64,000 nucleotides of DNA from Oscillospiraceae bacterium (GCA_910574995.1 CAJTCS010000007.1:154228-218227), one strand, 5' to 3'; shown: positions 25,009-33,898, counted from the first letter of the stretch. Notes: a model not told the origin generated them from the sequence alone. Made by a program: numbers and translations.

Positions 25009-26292
25009 ATGAAAATTTTATATCTCGATTGCGGCATGGGCGCGGCTGGGGACATGCTTACCGCCGCCCTGTTAGAACTGCACCCAGACCCGGCGGATTT
25101 CCTGCGCCGCTTGAACGCCCTGGGCCTGCCCGGGGTAGAGGTGTCCGCCGCACCTTCTGTCAAGTGCGGCATAACCGGCACTCACGTATCGGTAAAGGTA
25201 AATGGGGAAGAGGAAATGAGCCTGGATGCGGCCCATGAACACCTTCATGGCCACGGGCACACCCATGAACATACCCATACCCATGAACATGGACACGGCC
25301 ACGAGCACGGCCATAGCCATCCTCACAGCCACTCTGGCATGCATGATATCGAACACCTCCTTTCCCATCTGGGGCTGCCAGAACAGGTGCGGTCCGACGC
25401 CCTGGCCGTGTACGGCCTGATAGCCCAGGCGGAAAGCCACGCCCACGGCGCGCTGGTTGAAGAGGTACACTTCCACGAGGTGGGCACTTTAGACGCGGTG
25501 GCCGACGTGGTGGCTGTGTGTATGCTTATGGCCGAATTGTCCCCAGGCCAGGTGGTGTGTTCGCCGGTGCATGTGGGGGCTGGGCATGTGCACTGTGCCC
25601 ATGGCATTTTGCCTGTGCCCGCCCCGGCCACAGCCCACATCCTCCAGGGCGTGCCCACCTATGGCGGGGCTGTACAGGGAGAACTGTGCACCCCCACCGG
25701 CGCGGCGCTGCTGAAGCATTTTGCCAGCGCCTTCGGCCCTTGCCCGGTGATGCGGGTAGGGAAAATCGGCTATGGCATGGGCATGAAGGATTTCGAAGCC
25801 ATGAACGGCGTGCGGGCCCTGCTGGGGGAGACGGAGGGCGGCGGGGACAGCGTGGTAGAGCTGCGCTGCAACCTGGACGATATGTCCCCCGAGGCGGTCG
25901 GCTTTGCCATGGAGCGGCTTTTGGAGGCAGGGGCCCTGGATGTGTACACGCTGCCCGCCGGGATGAAGAAGGACCGCCCCGGGGTGCTGTTTACCTGCAT
26001 ATGCCGGGAAGACAGCCGGGAGGAGATGGTCCGGTTGCTGTTTTTGCACACCACAACCCTGGGCGTTCGGGAATCCCGTTGCAGCCGTTATACCCTGGCG
26101 CGCAGCCAGGAAACAGTCGAGACCCGCTACGGCCCGGTGCGCGTGAAGCTTTCCCAAGGGTGGGGCATAAGCCGGGAGAAGCCCGAGTATGACGACCTGG
26201 CGGCCTTAGCCCGGAAGCACGGCGTGGGCCTGTGCGAGATCCAGGCCGCCGTGGCGCGGGAAAGAAGCGGGCCCTGTAGCCGGCACGCGTAA
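25009..26292 (+). CDS. larC: Nickel insertion protein LarC, single-frame, with His-rich insert
   Basis: A 427-residue protein starting MKILYLDCGMGAAGDM, the family N-terminus. Residues about 76-112 form a His-rich stretch of alternating His, Gly, Thr, Glu and Ser (for example HTHEHTHTHEHGHGHEHGHS) suited to nickel storage. LVEEVHFHEVGTLDAVADVV (about 149-168) and GYGMGMKDFE are conserved LarC blocks, and the C-terminal domain has LRCNLDDMSPE. LarC inserts nickel with CTP use to complete the cofactor. In Lactobacillus the gene is split and joined by frameshifting; here it is one open frame. GAAGGGG precedes ATG 25009. The client enzyme larA is not in the window. Confidence 0.94.
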   Translation: MKILYLDCGMGAAGDMLTAALLELHPDPADFLRRLNALGLPGVEVSAAPSVKCGITGTHVSVKVNGEEEMSLDAAHEHLHGHGHTHEHTHTHEHGHGHEHGHSHPHSHSGMHDIEHLLSHLGLPEQVRSDALAVYGLIAQAESHAHGALVEEVHFHEVGTLDAVADVVAVCMLMAELSPGQVVCSPVHVGAGHVHCAHGILPVPAPATAHILQGVPTYGGAVQGELCTPTGAALLKHFASAFGPCPVMRVGKIGYGMGMKDFEAMNGVRALLGETEGGGDSVVELRCNLDDMSPEAVGFAMERLLEAGALDVYTLPAGMKKDRPGVLFTCICREDSREEMVRLLFLHTTTLGVRESRCSRYTLARSQETVETRYGPVRVKLSQGWGISREKPEYDDLAALARKHGVGLCEIQAAVARERSGPCSRHA

Positions 26293-26408
26293 AGCCAGGC
26301 CGGTTTTTAAGCGGAGCGGGCTGTAAAAGGCAAGGGCTGCCGCGCCCCGGGGCTCCCTCCAGCTTAGCAGGCCTGCCAGTGGAAAGCGGCCGCCCTATGG
26401 CTTTCGCA

Positions 26409-26456
26409 AAAAATAAAAAGCAGCCAGGAACATGCCCAGGCTGCTTTTTATTTTTT
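26409..26456. terminator. Bidirectional terminator between larC and the acetyltransferase
   Basis: AATAAAAAGCAGCC (26412-26425) pairs with GGCTGCTTTTTATT (26439-26452), giving A- and T-rich flanks for both directions. It serves the convergent genes larC and the acetyltransferase. Confidence 0.92.
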
Positions 26457-26458
26457 TG

Positions 26459-27103
26459 TCATCCCTGCCCAACCACCTGGTTGTCCGCCAATACCTCCGG
26501 CATATGTACCATGCTGTCAGCTTCCGTAATCTCCCGTATCACCCGGCAAGGCGCCCCGGCGGCAAAGCTGTTCGGGGGGATATCCCGGGTAACGACGCTG
26601 CCCGCGCCAATGACACAGCCGTCGCCAATGGTTACCCCGGGGCACACGGTGACCGAAGCCCCGAACCAGCAATCGTTGCCGATATGTACGGGCTTTGCAT
26701 AGCACAGGTGTTTTTCATTGCCCTGGGCGTCCAGCATCACACGGCGTTCAGAGGCAACCATGGGATGTACGGGCGTCACGATGGTAACATTGGGGCCAAA
26801 ATTGCAATCATCCCCAATGACGACCTCCCCGTCGTCCTGGACGGTGAAATTGAAGTTGGCAAAGAAATTTTTGCCAATTTTCGTGTGTTTGCCGTAATGG
26901 AACGCGATGGGCCCCTGGATGCGTACGCCCTCGCCCATCTCGCCGATAATCTCGCGCAGGATCGCCTCCCGCTTCTCGAACTCGTCCTCATGGGTCTGGT
27001 TGTAGTCCACGTTCAGGTTATGGGTCTTGCGCTTGATCGCTACCAGGTCCGGGTGGCCGGGGCTGAACAGGACGCCGGCCTGGATTTTTTCTTCTTCCCG
27101 CAT
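26459..27103 (-). CDS. maa: Maltose O-acetyltransferase-like hexapeptide-repeat protein
   Basis: A 214-residue left-handed beta-helix acetyltransferase. The N-terminal Maa domain (residues 1-60) contains RKTHNLNVDYNQTHEDEFEKRE. The hexapeptide repeats follow (VVIGDDCNFGPNVTIVTPVH and later GNDCWFGASVTVCPGVTIGDG), with the catalytic His in TPVHPM near residue 115. Such enzymes transfer acetyl from acetyl-CoA to maltose, glucose or galactosides; the exact sugar is uncertain. AGGAGGG precedes ATG 27103. It stands alone on the minus strand, convergent with larC and divergent from the unknown gene at 27330. Confidence 0.88.
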   Translation of the reverse strand: MREEEKIQAGVLFSPGHPDLVAIKRKTHNLNVDYNQTHEDEFEKREAILREIIGEMGEGVRIQGPIAFHYGKHTKIGKNFFANFNFTVQDDGEVVIGDDCNFGPNVTIVTPVHPMVASERRVMLDAQGNEKHLCYAKPVHIGNDCWFGASVTVCPGVTIGDGCVIGAGSVVTRDIPPNSFAAGAPCRVIREITEADSMVHMPEVLADNQVVGQG

Positions 27104-27245
27104 GGTTTTCCCTCCTATGGTTTTGCCCCAGTGGGGCTTATAGCCTTATCATACCGCAAACCGTTGGGGATTTCCACCGGTATCATACAAAAAAATATAA
27201 CGATTTTTTGTTTTGGGGCTCGCTGGCCTCCCCCGGAAAAAAAGA

Positions 27246-27274
27246 TAGACTTTTCGCGGGGGGCGTGGTATACT
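27246..27274 (+). promoter_or_regulatory. Promoter for the 27330-31277 gene group
   Basis: TAGACT (27246-27251) and TATACT (27269-27274) are 17 bp apart, with TGG extending the -10 box. The next start codon is 56 bp downstream. Confidence 0.6.
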
Positions 27275-27329
27275 ATAAGCCTATATAATTTGCCTGGGAA
27301 AAACAGGAAAACGATGGAGTGATGGTATT

Positions 27330-28109
27330 TTGGATTTCAACGCATTTGAACTGATACAGGACAGGCTGGCTGAAGAGCTGGCCTCCCAGGGGTTTGGCTC
27401 CCCCGCGCCTTTAGAGGACGAGGGGGGCCGCGCTGTGATGTTTGCCACAGGGGAGGTGGCTTACAGCCTGCTGTATAACAACAAGCAGCAGCTGTTCGAG
27501 CTGCGCTCTACCACCTTGACAGAAGAGGGGGGGCCCGGCCAATGGCGCAGGCTTTCCCAATGGTTGTTCGACCCCAAAGAAGGGGAGCGTTCAGATGCGG
27601 AGAGCATCGCCAACGATTTCCTGGACGTGGTGCGGGGCCCCAAGCGCGTGCAGGCCGTGCAGCAGAAGCGTAAACGGGGCAAGGACGACGAGCGCAATGT
27701 GGACCCGGTCTTTTTCCTAAACCGGCTGGTAAACATCTTCCCCGAGTTGAAGGAGGAGATGAACGGGGAAAAGATCGTCTATGGCCAGGTGCGCCCCGCC
27801 ACCTTTGTCAAAGAAAAGGTAGTCCCCAGGGTAGAGGCCCTTTTCACCCAGCGGCCGGGGAGCGAGCCCGCCAAAAAGCTGTGCTCCCTTCTGGACGATA
27901 TGTATAAGAACGGGGATATGGACCTGCGCTCCATTGTCACCGCCGTGTTATTGAACGGCCTGGGGGACGGGGCCTTTTCTGCCCTGCAGGAGGGCCTGGG
28001 GGACGAGCTGCAGAAAAATACCCGCTATACCCGCAGGCTGCGGGGGCGGAACATCAAGCCTGAAAAAAAGAAAAAGCAGAAAAAGGTAGAGGCCCGGCTG
28101 GAACGCTGA
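27330..28109 (+). CDS. Conserved-looking hypothetical protein
   Basis: A 259-residue soluble protein starting at TTG 27330 with GGAG about 10 bases upstream; nearby ATG codons at 27314 and 27322 are out of frame. It has no signal peptide or membrane segment. Three parts are visible: a mixed N-terminal domain (about residues 1-110, with MFATGEVAYSLLYNNKQQLFEL), a basic linker (QQKRKRGKDDERN, about 112-125), and a helical C-terminal domain with DPVFFLNRLVNIFPELKEEM and DLRSIVTAVLLNGLGD. It ends in a very basic tail (PEKKKKQKKVEARLER), which suggests nucleic-acid or ribosome contact. I do not recognise a family. It is 26 bp before the first O-antigen-ligase-like gene. Confidence 0.7.
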   Translation: MDFNAFELIQDRLAEELASQGFGSPAPLEDEGGRAVMFATGEVAYSLLYNNKQQLFELRSTTLTEEGGPGQWRRLSQWLFDPKEGERSDAESIANDFLDVVRGPKRVQAVQQKRKRGKDDERNVDPVFFLNRLVNIFPELKEEMNGEKIVYGQVRPATFVKEKVVPRVEALFTQRPGSEPAKKLCSLLDDMYKNGDMDLRSIVTAVLLNGLGDGAFSALQEGLGDELQKNTRYTRRLRGRNIKPEKKKKQKKVEARLER

Positions 28110-28135
28110 ACAAGGGGCCGGGAAAAGGGAGAGGC

Positions 28136-29659
28136 ATGGGAAACTGGACGATAAAAAGGAAGCTGACCGGCTGTACCGGCATGTTCATGACGGCGTTGCT
28201 GCTGGCCCAGCCTTTGCTGGACGTGCTGTCCTATTTCATGCAAAGGGCCGGCACCACAATAGTAAGCTCGGCGCTGCGGCTGGTGCTCTTGGCGGTGGTA
28301 AGCATATACGGCTTTATCATCACGGACCGGAAACAGGTGTATGGGGTGGTTTATGCGGCGGCAGGTGGTTTTTGGCTTTTGCATATGCTTAACTGCTTCC
28401 GGCAGGGTTATGCCGACCCGGTGGGGGACGCCGCCGAATACCTGAAGCTGGTGCAGTTTCCCCTTTGGACAGTGGCGTTTGTCACTTTTTTCCGCAAGCA
28501 AGAGGGGCTTTCTTACCATACGGCGGGGATACTGACAGTAAACGTGGCGGTCATCCTGTTGGTCATCGGCTTGTCCTTTGCGGTGGGGCAGCCTGGCTAT
28601 ACCTATGATTATCCCGACCGGGGGATCCAGATCGGCCTACTGGGATGGTTTGGCGTGCCCAATGTGCAAAGCGCCATCGTGGCCATTTTGGTGCCGGCGC
28701 TGTTGCTGTGGGCCTGGCGCCGGGAAAAGCTGTGGGTGTTCTGCATTGCCTGCGGGGTGGGCTTTGGCCTGTTATACGCCACCGGCACCCGGCTGACCTA
28801 TTATGCGGCGCTGCTGATCGCCCCCGCTTTTATTGTGCTGATCCTGCTCAGCCGCCGGTATTACCTTTTCTGCCTGCCCTTGCTGGGGGCCTTGGCGCTT
28901 TTGCTGGCTTTCCGGGGCGTGTCCCCCATGGAGGAGCGCCAAGACCTTACGGCGGATTCTTACGCCATCTACCAGGAGAAGACCGACGCCATCCTGGGGG
29001 ATGGGTGGGATTTCACCTATAAGAAAGGCCGGGAGATACCACCGGAAGCCCTGGAAAAAATCCGCCGGGTATACGTGGAGGTATATGGGGAAGAGGGGGT
29101 GTTTGGCAACCTGCTGCTGGGCGGTCTGCTGGACCGTTTCGGCGTGGAGAAGGTGATGGAGCAGTACCAGTATGCCACCGCGCCCCAGATCCTTTACAAC
29201 GTGCGCACCAAACGCCTGATGGCCCTGGAAATGGTGTGGGGGGAAAAAGACCTGTTGACCAAGCTGCTGGGCTTCGAATATGCCGAGTGCGACATTGGCG
29301 GCTTTATCTATGACGCGGAAAACGACCTTTCGGCCCTGCCCTTTTTCTATGGTTACCTGGGTACGGCCCTGTACGCGGCGTTCGCGGCGTTTTTCCTGTT
29401 GGCGGTGCTGCGGGGCCTTTTAGAAAACCTGCGGGACATAGGGGAGTTCCTCACCGTAGAGCTGGGGGCCTATGGGGTGATGTACGCCTTAGCTTTAGGG
29501 GCGGCCCAGTTTTCCGGGCAGTTCCTGCGCAAGCCCAGCGCCACAGTATACCTGGCCCTGGCGGCGGCCCAGCTGTTCTGCCATGCATACCCTGGGCGGG
29601 AGGCCAGCCTGTTCGCCAAGTACCGGCACAAACCGGCTGTCACCATAAAATACCTGTAG
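28136..29659 (+). CDS. O-antigen ligase/polymerase-like membrane protein (copy 1)
   Basis: A 507-residue polytopic membrane protein with about 10-11 hydrophobic segments starting at residue 13 and a large hydrophilic loop at about residues 265-410. The loop follows RYYLFCLPLLGALALLLAF and is characteristic of the Wzy/WaaL-type ligase fold. Conserved-looking residues include FGVPNVQSAIVAILVPALLL and ATGTRLTYYAAL. Such proteins transfer or polymerise lipid-linked glycans at the outer face of the membrane. It is followed after 16 bp by a clear paralogue with the same layout, for example QPLLDVLSYF versus QPLMDVLSYF, and ITDRKQ versus VTDKKK. Donor and acceptor are unknown. Confidence 0.75.
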   Translation: MGNWTIKRKLTGCTGMFMTALLLAQPLLDVLSYFMQRAGTTIVSSALRLVLLAVVSIYGFIITDRKQVYGVVYAAAGGFWLLHMLNCFRQGYADPVGDAAEYLKLVQFPLWTVAFVTFFRKQEGLSYHTAGILTVNVAVILLVIGLSFAVGQPGYTYDYPDRGIQIGLLGWFGVPNVQSAIVAILVPALLLWAWRREKLWVFCIACGVGFGLLYATGTRLTYYAALLIAPAFIVLILLSRRYYLFCLPLLGALALLLAFRGVSPMEERQDLTADSYAIYQEKTDAILGDGWDFTYKKGREIPPEALEKIRRVYVEVYGEEGVFGNLLLGGLLDRFGVEKVMEQYQYATAPQILYNVRTKRLMALEMVWGEKDLLTKLLGFEYAECDIGGFIYDAENDLSALPFFYGYLGTALYAAFAAFFLLAVLRGLLENLRDIGEFLTVELGAYGVMYALALGAAQFSGQFLRKPSATVYLALAAAQLFCHAYPGREASLFAKYRHKPAVTIKYL

Positions 29660-29675
29660 GGATGGGGGAGTGTCT

Positions 29676-31277
29676 ATGCTTACTGTGAAAAACTGGCTGT
29701 CCGTCCGGCTTCCGGGCATCGTGCTGGCTGTCATTGTCTTGCAGCCCTTGATGGACGTGCTCTCCTATTTCCTGGGGGAGTGGGGTAGCAATACCTTTTC
29801 CACGCTGCTGCGGGTGGCTTTCATGGGCCTGGTGGCGCTGCTGGGCTTTTTGGTCACAGATAAAAAGAAGCTGTATATCCTTTTCTATGGCCTGGCGGCG
29901 GCGTTCTGGGCGGCCCATGTGGCCAACTGCTACCGCATCGGGTACCAGTCTGTGGTGCAGGATTCCGCCAATTTCCTGCGCATCGTCAGCTTTTTGGTGT
30001 TCCTGTTGTCCTTCCTCACCTTCCTGCGCAAAGGGGATGGCGTAGTCAAGAGTATCTACCTGGGCTTTGGCCTTAACTTTGGGCTGTTCCTCTTGTTCAC
30101 GGCGGCCCCTTGGCTGACAGGCCACCCGATTTATACCTATGACACCCTGTTTGTGGGCGTGATGGGCTGGTTCAGCATCCCCAATGCCCAAAGCACCATT
30201 TTGGTCATGGCGGCCCCTTTGGCGCTGTTCTGGGCATACCGCACTGGGAAATGGCCGGTGTTCCTCCTTGCCAGCCTGCTGTGCTTTGGGCTGTTGTTCG
30301 CCACAGGCACCAAGCTAACTTTCTATTCGATCTTCATCATCGGCGGGGCCTATATTTTCCTGTTTGTGCTGCAGCTGCAGAAGCAGTCGGTAAAATTTGC
30401 CTTGCCCTTGCTGCTTCTTTTGGCGGCGGCCTTCCTGTTCCGGCACCAATCCCCCATGGCCCTGCGGGAGCAGATGTCCGCTTACTCCAGGGGGCTTTAT
30501 GACCAGATGGTAGAGGAGACCCTGAAAAGCACAGGCACAGATGAGGAGGTCATCAAGACTATCCAGCGCGGCGTGAACCGGAAGCAGACAAACGAGCGTA
30601 CCCTGGAGGAAATCCACCGGGGGTTGATTTCCGTGTACACCAGCCAGGATACCTATGGGGAGTTCCTCCATGACATGAACCAGCGGTTTGGGGTGTACCG
30701 GGTGATGGACGCCTACAATTACAGCGCCTCTTCCGGTATCCTCTCCGACTTCCGGGTGATGAAATCCCTGTTCTCCCGTATGGTGTGGGAGGAAAAGGAT
30801 CTGTGCACCCGTTTCCTGGGATATGAGTATAACGAAGTGGTAGTGGGGGATACGATCTACGACCTGGAGAACGATTTCCCGGCTGTTTACTACTTTTTTG
30901 GTTACACAGGCTTTGGGCTGTATCTGCTGGTGTTCGCGTATATTGTGGTGGCGGTGCTTCGGGCTTATTTCCTGGATGTGCGCGCCTGTTACGGCACACT
31001 GCCAGCCAGGGCCGGGTGGGGGTGGATCCTCCGCGTATTGGGGGCCCTGGGCCAGGGCCTGCGCCGTTTCTTGACCGTGGAGATGGGGGCGGTGGGTATG
31101 TCCTTCCTGTTGGCCGTCATTGCGGCGCAGATATCAGGATATGTGTTGCGGCGGCCCAATGTGACCATTTATTTTGCCATCTCGGCGGCGTGCCTGCTGT
31201 ACCTTTGCACATATAAGCGCGGGGAAGGAAGCCAGGAAGGGAAAGGATTAAGAAGCATGCCAAAAAACACCCAATAG
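29676..31277 (+). CDS. O-antigen ligase/polymerase-like membrane protein (copy 2)
   Basis: A 533-residue paralogue of the preceding gene, with matching membrane topology and the same large extracellular loop (about residues 265-410). Shared blocks include VILQPLMDVLSYFLGE-type residues near the N-terminus, GWFSIPNAQSTILVMAAP and FATGTKLTFYSI. The loop contains FGVYRVMDAYNYSASSGIL and VWEEKDLCTRFLGYEYNEV, which parallel FGVEKVMEQYQYATAPQIL and VWGEKDLLTKLLGFEYAEC in copy 1. ATG 29676 follows GGGGGAG by 5 bases; GTG 29670 overlaps that site. The pair probably arose by duplication and may act on two substrates or as a heteromer. Confidence 0.75.
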   Translation: MLTVKNWLSVRLPGIVLAVIVLQPLMDVLSYFLGEWGSNTFSTLLRVAFMGLVALLGFLVTDKKKLYILFYGLAAAFWAAHVANCYRIGYQSVVQDSANFLRIVSFLVFLLSFLTFLRKGDGVVKSIYLGFGLNFGLFLLFTAAPWLTGHPIYTYDTLFVGVMGWFSIPNAQSTILVMAAPLALFWAYRTGKWPVFLLASLLCFGLLFATGTKLTFYSIFIIGGAYIFLFVLQLQKQSVKFALPLLLLLAAAFLFRHQSPMALREQMSAYSRGLYDQMVEETLKSTGTDEEVIKTIQRGVNRKQTNERTLEEIHRGLISVYTSQDTYGEFLHDMNQRFGVYRVMDAYNYSASSGILSDFRVMKSLFSRMVWEEKDLCTRFLGYEYNEVVVGDTIYDLENDFPAVYYFFGYTGFGLYLLVFAYIVVAVLRAYFLDVRACYGTLPARAGWGWILRVLGALGQGLRRFLTVEMGAVGMSFLLAVIAAQISGYVLRRPNVTIYFAISAACLLYLCTYKRGEGSQEGKGLRSMPKNTQ

Positions 31278-31316
31278 AAGGGGGGCGTGGGGACAAGCCG
31301 CTTTGGCATGGCTTTG

Positions 31317-31358
31317 TAGGGGCGGCCGCCCCTAGCGGGGTTTGGGGCCTGCCCCAAC
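31317..31358 (+). repeat. Palindrome and G-rich hairpin upstream of hemZ
   Basis: TAGGGGCGGCCGCCCCTA (31317-31334) is a perfect 18-bp palindrome. It is followed at once by GGGGTTTGGGGcctgCCCCAAC (31337-31358; 4-base gap shown in lower case), a hairpin also seen near 44172 and 57732. It lies between a stop and the hemZ start. Confidence 0.6.
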
Positions 31359-31381
31359 ATGACAAAAAGGGGGGATGCGGG

Positions 31382-32845
31382 ATGCAGCTGTTGCTGCAAG
31401 GGCACAGCTTCCGCTATGAATGTGAGAACTTGTGCCGGGTGTTTTTCCCGTACAGCCATGTGCGGGTGGTCGAGGCGGTTGCTCCTGGGGACGGCCCTTG
31501 GGCATACGCCGCTGTGGAAAGCCGCAACGGGGCCTGTGCCTATACGGCCCGGGTCTCAAATGGGCAGCGGACAGTTGAGAAAACCCGCGGTCAGGCGGCT
31601 TTAGAAGAGTACGCTATGGTAGAGCTTCTGTACCAGGCTTTCCTAGAGCTTACAGGCCAAGCCCCCGCCTGGGGGATGCTCACTGGCATCCACCCGGTGA
31701 AGCTGCTGCGCCAGTATGTGGAAGAACTGGGGGAGGCGGGCGGCCTGGAGAAATTCCGCGCCCGCTGCCACGTAAGCGAAGGCCGTGCCCAGCTTGCCAT
31801 GGGGACGCTCCGCTCCCAGGGGCCGGTTACGGCGGCTTTGGAGGAGGACGGCTGGGCCCTGTATGTGTCCATCCCCTTCTGCCCCACCCGGTGCGCCTAT
31901 TGTTCGTTTATCTCCCAAGACGTGCAGCATGCCAAAAAGCTGATGGCCCCTTATTTCGCCCTCCTCGTGCAAGAGCTGGAAAAGACGGCCGCTGTTACCA
32001 GTTCTTTGGGCCTGCGGCTGGTTTCGGTATATGTTGGCGGGGGTACGCCCACCACCCTTTCCGACCGGCAGCTGGCAGAACTGTGCGGGCATATCCACCG
32101 GCTGTTCGATTTCTCCCATTGCCTAGAGTTCACTGTGGAGGCCGGCCGGCCTGACACCATCACCCTGGAGAAGCTGGAGGCCCTGAAGGCCGGGGGCGTC
32201 ACCCGCATCAGCATAAACCCCCAGACACTTTCCGACCAGGTGCTGCAAAACATCGGCCGCCGGCATACCGCCCAGGACGTGCGGGAGGCTTTCAGGCTGG
32301 CCCACACCGTAGGGTTCCGGGACATAAACGCGGACCTGATCGTAGGCCTGCCCGGGGACAGCCTGGCAGGTTTTCAGGATACGCTGGAGGGGGTGCTGGG
32401 GCTGGGCGCTTCCAACGTGACCGTACATTCCCTGGCCTTGAAGCGGGGCGCCCGCATAGAGGCGGAGGGCGGCCTTTCCTTGCACCGGGAGGCCCAGGAG
32501 ACCGCCGCCATGATGGAGTACGCCATTTCCCGCCTGTATGGCGAGGGCTACGCGCCGTATTACCTGTACCGCCAAACCCGCATGGCCGGCAACCTGGAAA
32601 ACACCGGCTGGGCAAAGCCCGGCAGCCTGTGCCGGTATAACATCTATACCATGGACGAGTGCCTTTCCGTGGTAGCCTGCGGGGCGGGGGCGGTGACCAA
32701 GCTGAAAGACCCGTACAGCGGCAGGATTGAACGCATTTTCAATTTCAAATACCCCTATGAATACATTTCCCGCCATGGGGAGATATTGGACAGGAAGGAC
32801 GGTGTGACAGGGCTTTATGAGCAATTTCGCCAGCGGCTACATTAA
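31382..32845 (+). CDS. hemZ: Radical SAM coproporphyrinogen dehydrogenase-like protein HemZ
   Basis: A 487-residue radical SAM protein. After a unique N-terminal domain (about residues 1-155) the cluster-binding motif CPTRCAYC (residues 167-174) appears, then VSVYVGGGTPTTL (about 219-231) with the SAM-binding GGGTP, and VTRISINPQTLSDQVL. This layout is the HemZ subfamily of the HemN/HemW group. Oxygen-independent oxidation of coproporphyrinogen III is the nominal role, but no other heme gene is near, and related HemW proteins act as heme carriers, so the function here is open. AAGGGGGG precedes ATG 31382 by 8 bases. Its last 29 bases overlap the next gene. Confidence 0.88.
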   Translation: MQLLLQGHSFRYECENLCRVFFPYSHVRVVEAVAPGDGPWAYAAVESRNGACAYTARVSNGQRTVEKTRGQAALEEYAMVELLYQAFLELTGQAPAWGMLTGIHPVKLLRQYVEELGEAGGLEKFRARCHVSEGRAQLAMGTLRSQGPVTAALEEDGWALYVSIPFCPTRCAYCSFISQDVQHAKKLMAPYFALLVQELEKTAAVTSSLGLRLVSVYVGGGTPTTLSDRQLAELCGHIHRLFDFSHCLEFTVEAGRPDTITLEKLEALKAGGVTRISINPQTLSDQVLQNIGRRHTAQDVREAFRLAHTVGFRDINADLIVGLPGDSLAGFQDTLEGVLGLGASNVTVHSLALKRGARIEAEGGLSLHREAQETAAMMEYAISRLYGEGYAPYYLYRQTRMAGNLENTGWAKPGSLCRYNIYTMDECLSVVACGAGAVTKLKDPYSGRIERIFNFKYPYEYISRHGEILDRKDGVTGLYEQFRQRLH

Positions 32846-33779
32846 GTACATCAACCATTTGGAGCAGATCAACGACGGGGCGGTAACAGACCCGGCCCGC
32901 ATGGTAGAAGAGGTGGAGGGAGCCTACCGGGAAAGCTTGCGCAATGTGGCCCGGAATATTTCCGAAAGGAAGAAGCGGGCGCGTATCGTGATGCTTTCCG
33001 GCCCCAGCAGCAGCGGCAAAACCACCACTGCCCACCTGTTGCGGGACTATCTAGACGGCTTTGGCATCAAGGCGGTCATCATCTCCCTGGACGACTTCTA
33101 CCTGGGGCGGGACCGTACCCCCCGTTTGCCGGACGGTTCCTTCGACTTTGAGACCGTAGAGGCCCTGGACGCGGAAAAGGTCAACCAATGCCTTTCCAGC
33201 GTAATCGCTACCGGGCGGTTTTCAGTGCCCCATTACAGCTTTGCCCTGGGGCGGCCCGAAGGGGAGGACAGCCACTATGCAATCGGCCCTGAGGACATGG
33301 TGATCGTGGAAGGCATCCACGGGCTGAACCCTTTGTTCACCCGGGGCCTGCCCGAAGATATGTATGTAAAGCTGTACGTCAGCGTGAAGCAGCAGATCAA
33401 GGACGCCAACGGCGAGGTGCTTTCCCCTATGAATCTGCGGCTGATCCGGCGTATTGTGCGGGACATCAAGTTCCGGGGCAGCAGTGCCGAGCACACCCTC
33501 TCTATGTGGCCCCAGGTAGTGGAGGGGGAGAACCGGTATATCCGGCCTTACCGCATCTGGGCCGACTATACCGTAAACTCCATCCATATCTACGAGCCCT
33601 GCGTACTGCGCACGGTGGCTATCCCCCTGCTGCGGGCCATTGAGATAGACAGCCTGTATTATAAAAAGGCCCGCGACCTGGAATCGCGCCTGATGCGGTT
33701 CGAACCGGTAGACCAGGGCCTGGTGCCGGAGGGGTCTATGCTGCGGGAGTTCCTGGGACCAAAAGTAAGGGAATCGTAA
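32817..33779 (+). CDS. Uridine kinase-like (PRK/Udk) nucleoside kinase
   Basis: A 320-residue P-loop kinase. The Walker A is LSGPSSSGKTTTAH (residues 60-73), and Walker B-like blocks are VIISLDDFYLGRD (about 83-95) and MVIVEGIHGLNPLF (about 161-174). These match the uridine kinase-like enzymes that in Clostridia often carry an N-terminal TGS/threonyl-tRNA-synthetase-like extension. That extension is absent, with only about 55 residues before the P-loop. The substrate is likely a nucleoside but unproven. The start codon lies inside hemZ (29-base overlap) without a strong ribosome site, so coupling to hemZ is likely; ATG 32901 is an alternative. Confidence 0.82.
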   Translation: MSNFASGYIKYINHLEQINDGAVTDPARMVEEVEGAYRESLRNVARNISERKKRARIVMLSGPSSSGKTTTAHLLRDYLDGFGIKAVIISLDDFYLGRDRTPRLPDGSFDFETVEALDAEKVNQCLSSVIATGRFSVPHYSFALGRPEGEDSHYAIGPEDMVIVEGIHGLNPLFTRGLPEDMYVKLYVSVKQQIKDANGEVLSPMNLRLIRRIVRDIKFRGSSAEHTLSMWPQVVEGENRYIRPYRIWADYTVNSIHIYEPCVLRTVAIPLLRAIEIDSLYYKKARDLESRLMRFEPVDQGLVPEGSMLREFLGPKVRES

Positions 33780-33802
33780 AAAATCCGACAGGGAAAAACC
33801 GC

Positions 33803-33830
33803 TTTACTTTCCGGGAGGATGTGCTATAAT
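33803..33830 (+). promoter_or_regulatory. Promoter of the zinc-ribbon protein gene
   Basis: TTTACT (33803-33808) and TATAAT (33825-33830) are 16 bp apart, with TGC extending the -10 box. The start codon is 69 bp downstream. Confidence 0.75.
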
Positions 33831-33898
33831 ACAAGTATGGAAAGAGGAAAGTCTTTCTAAAAAAACCGTATAGGAAAACCGTAAAGGAGGCAACTGTT

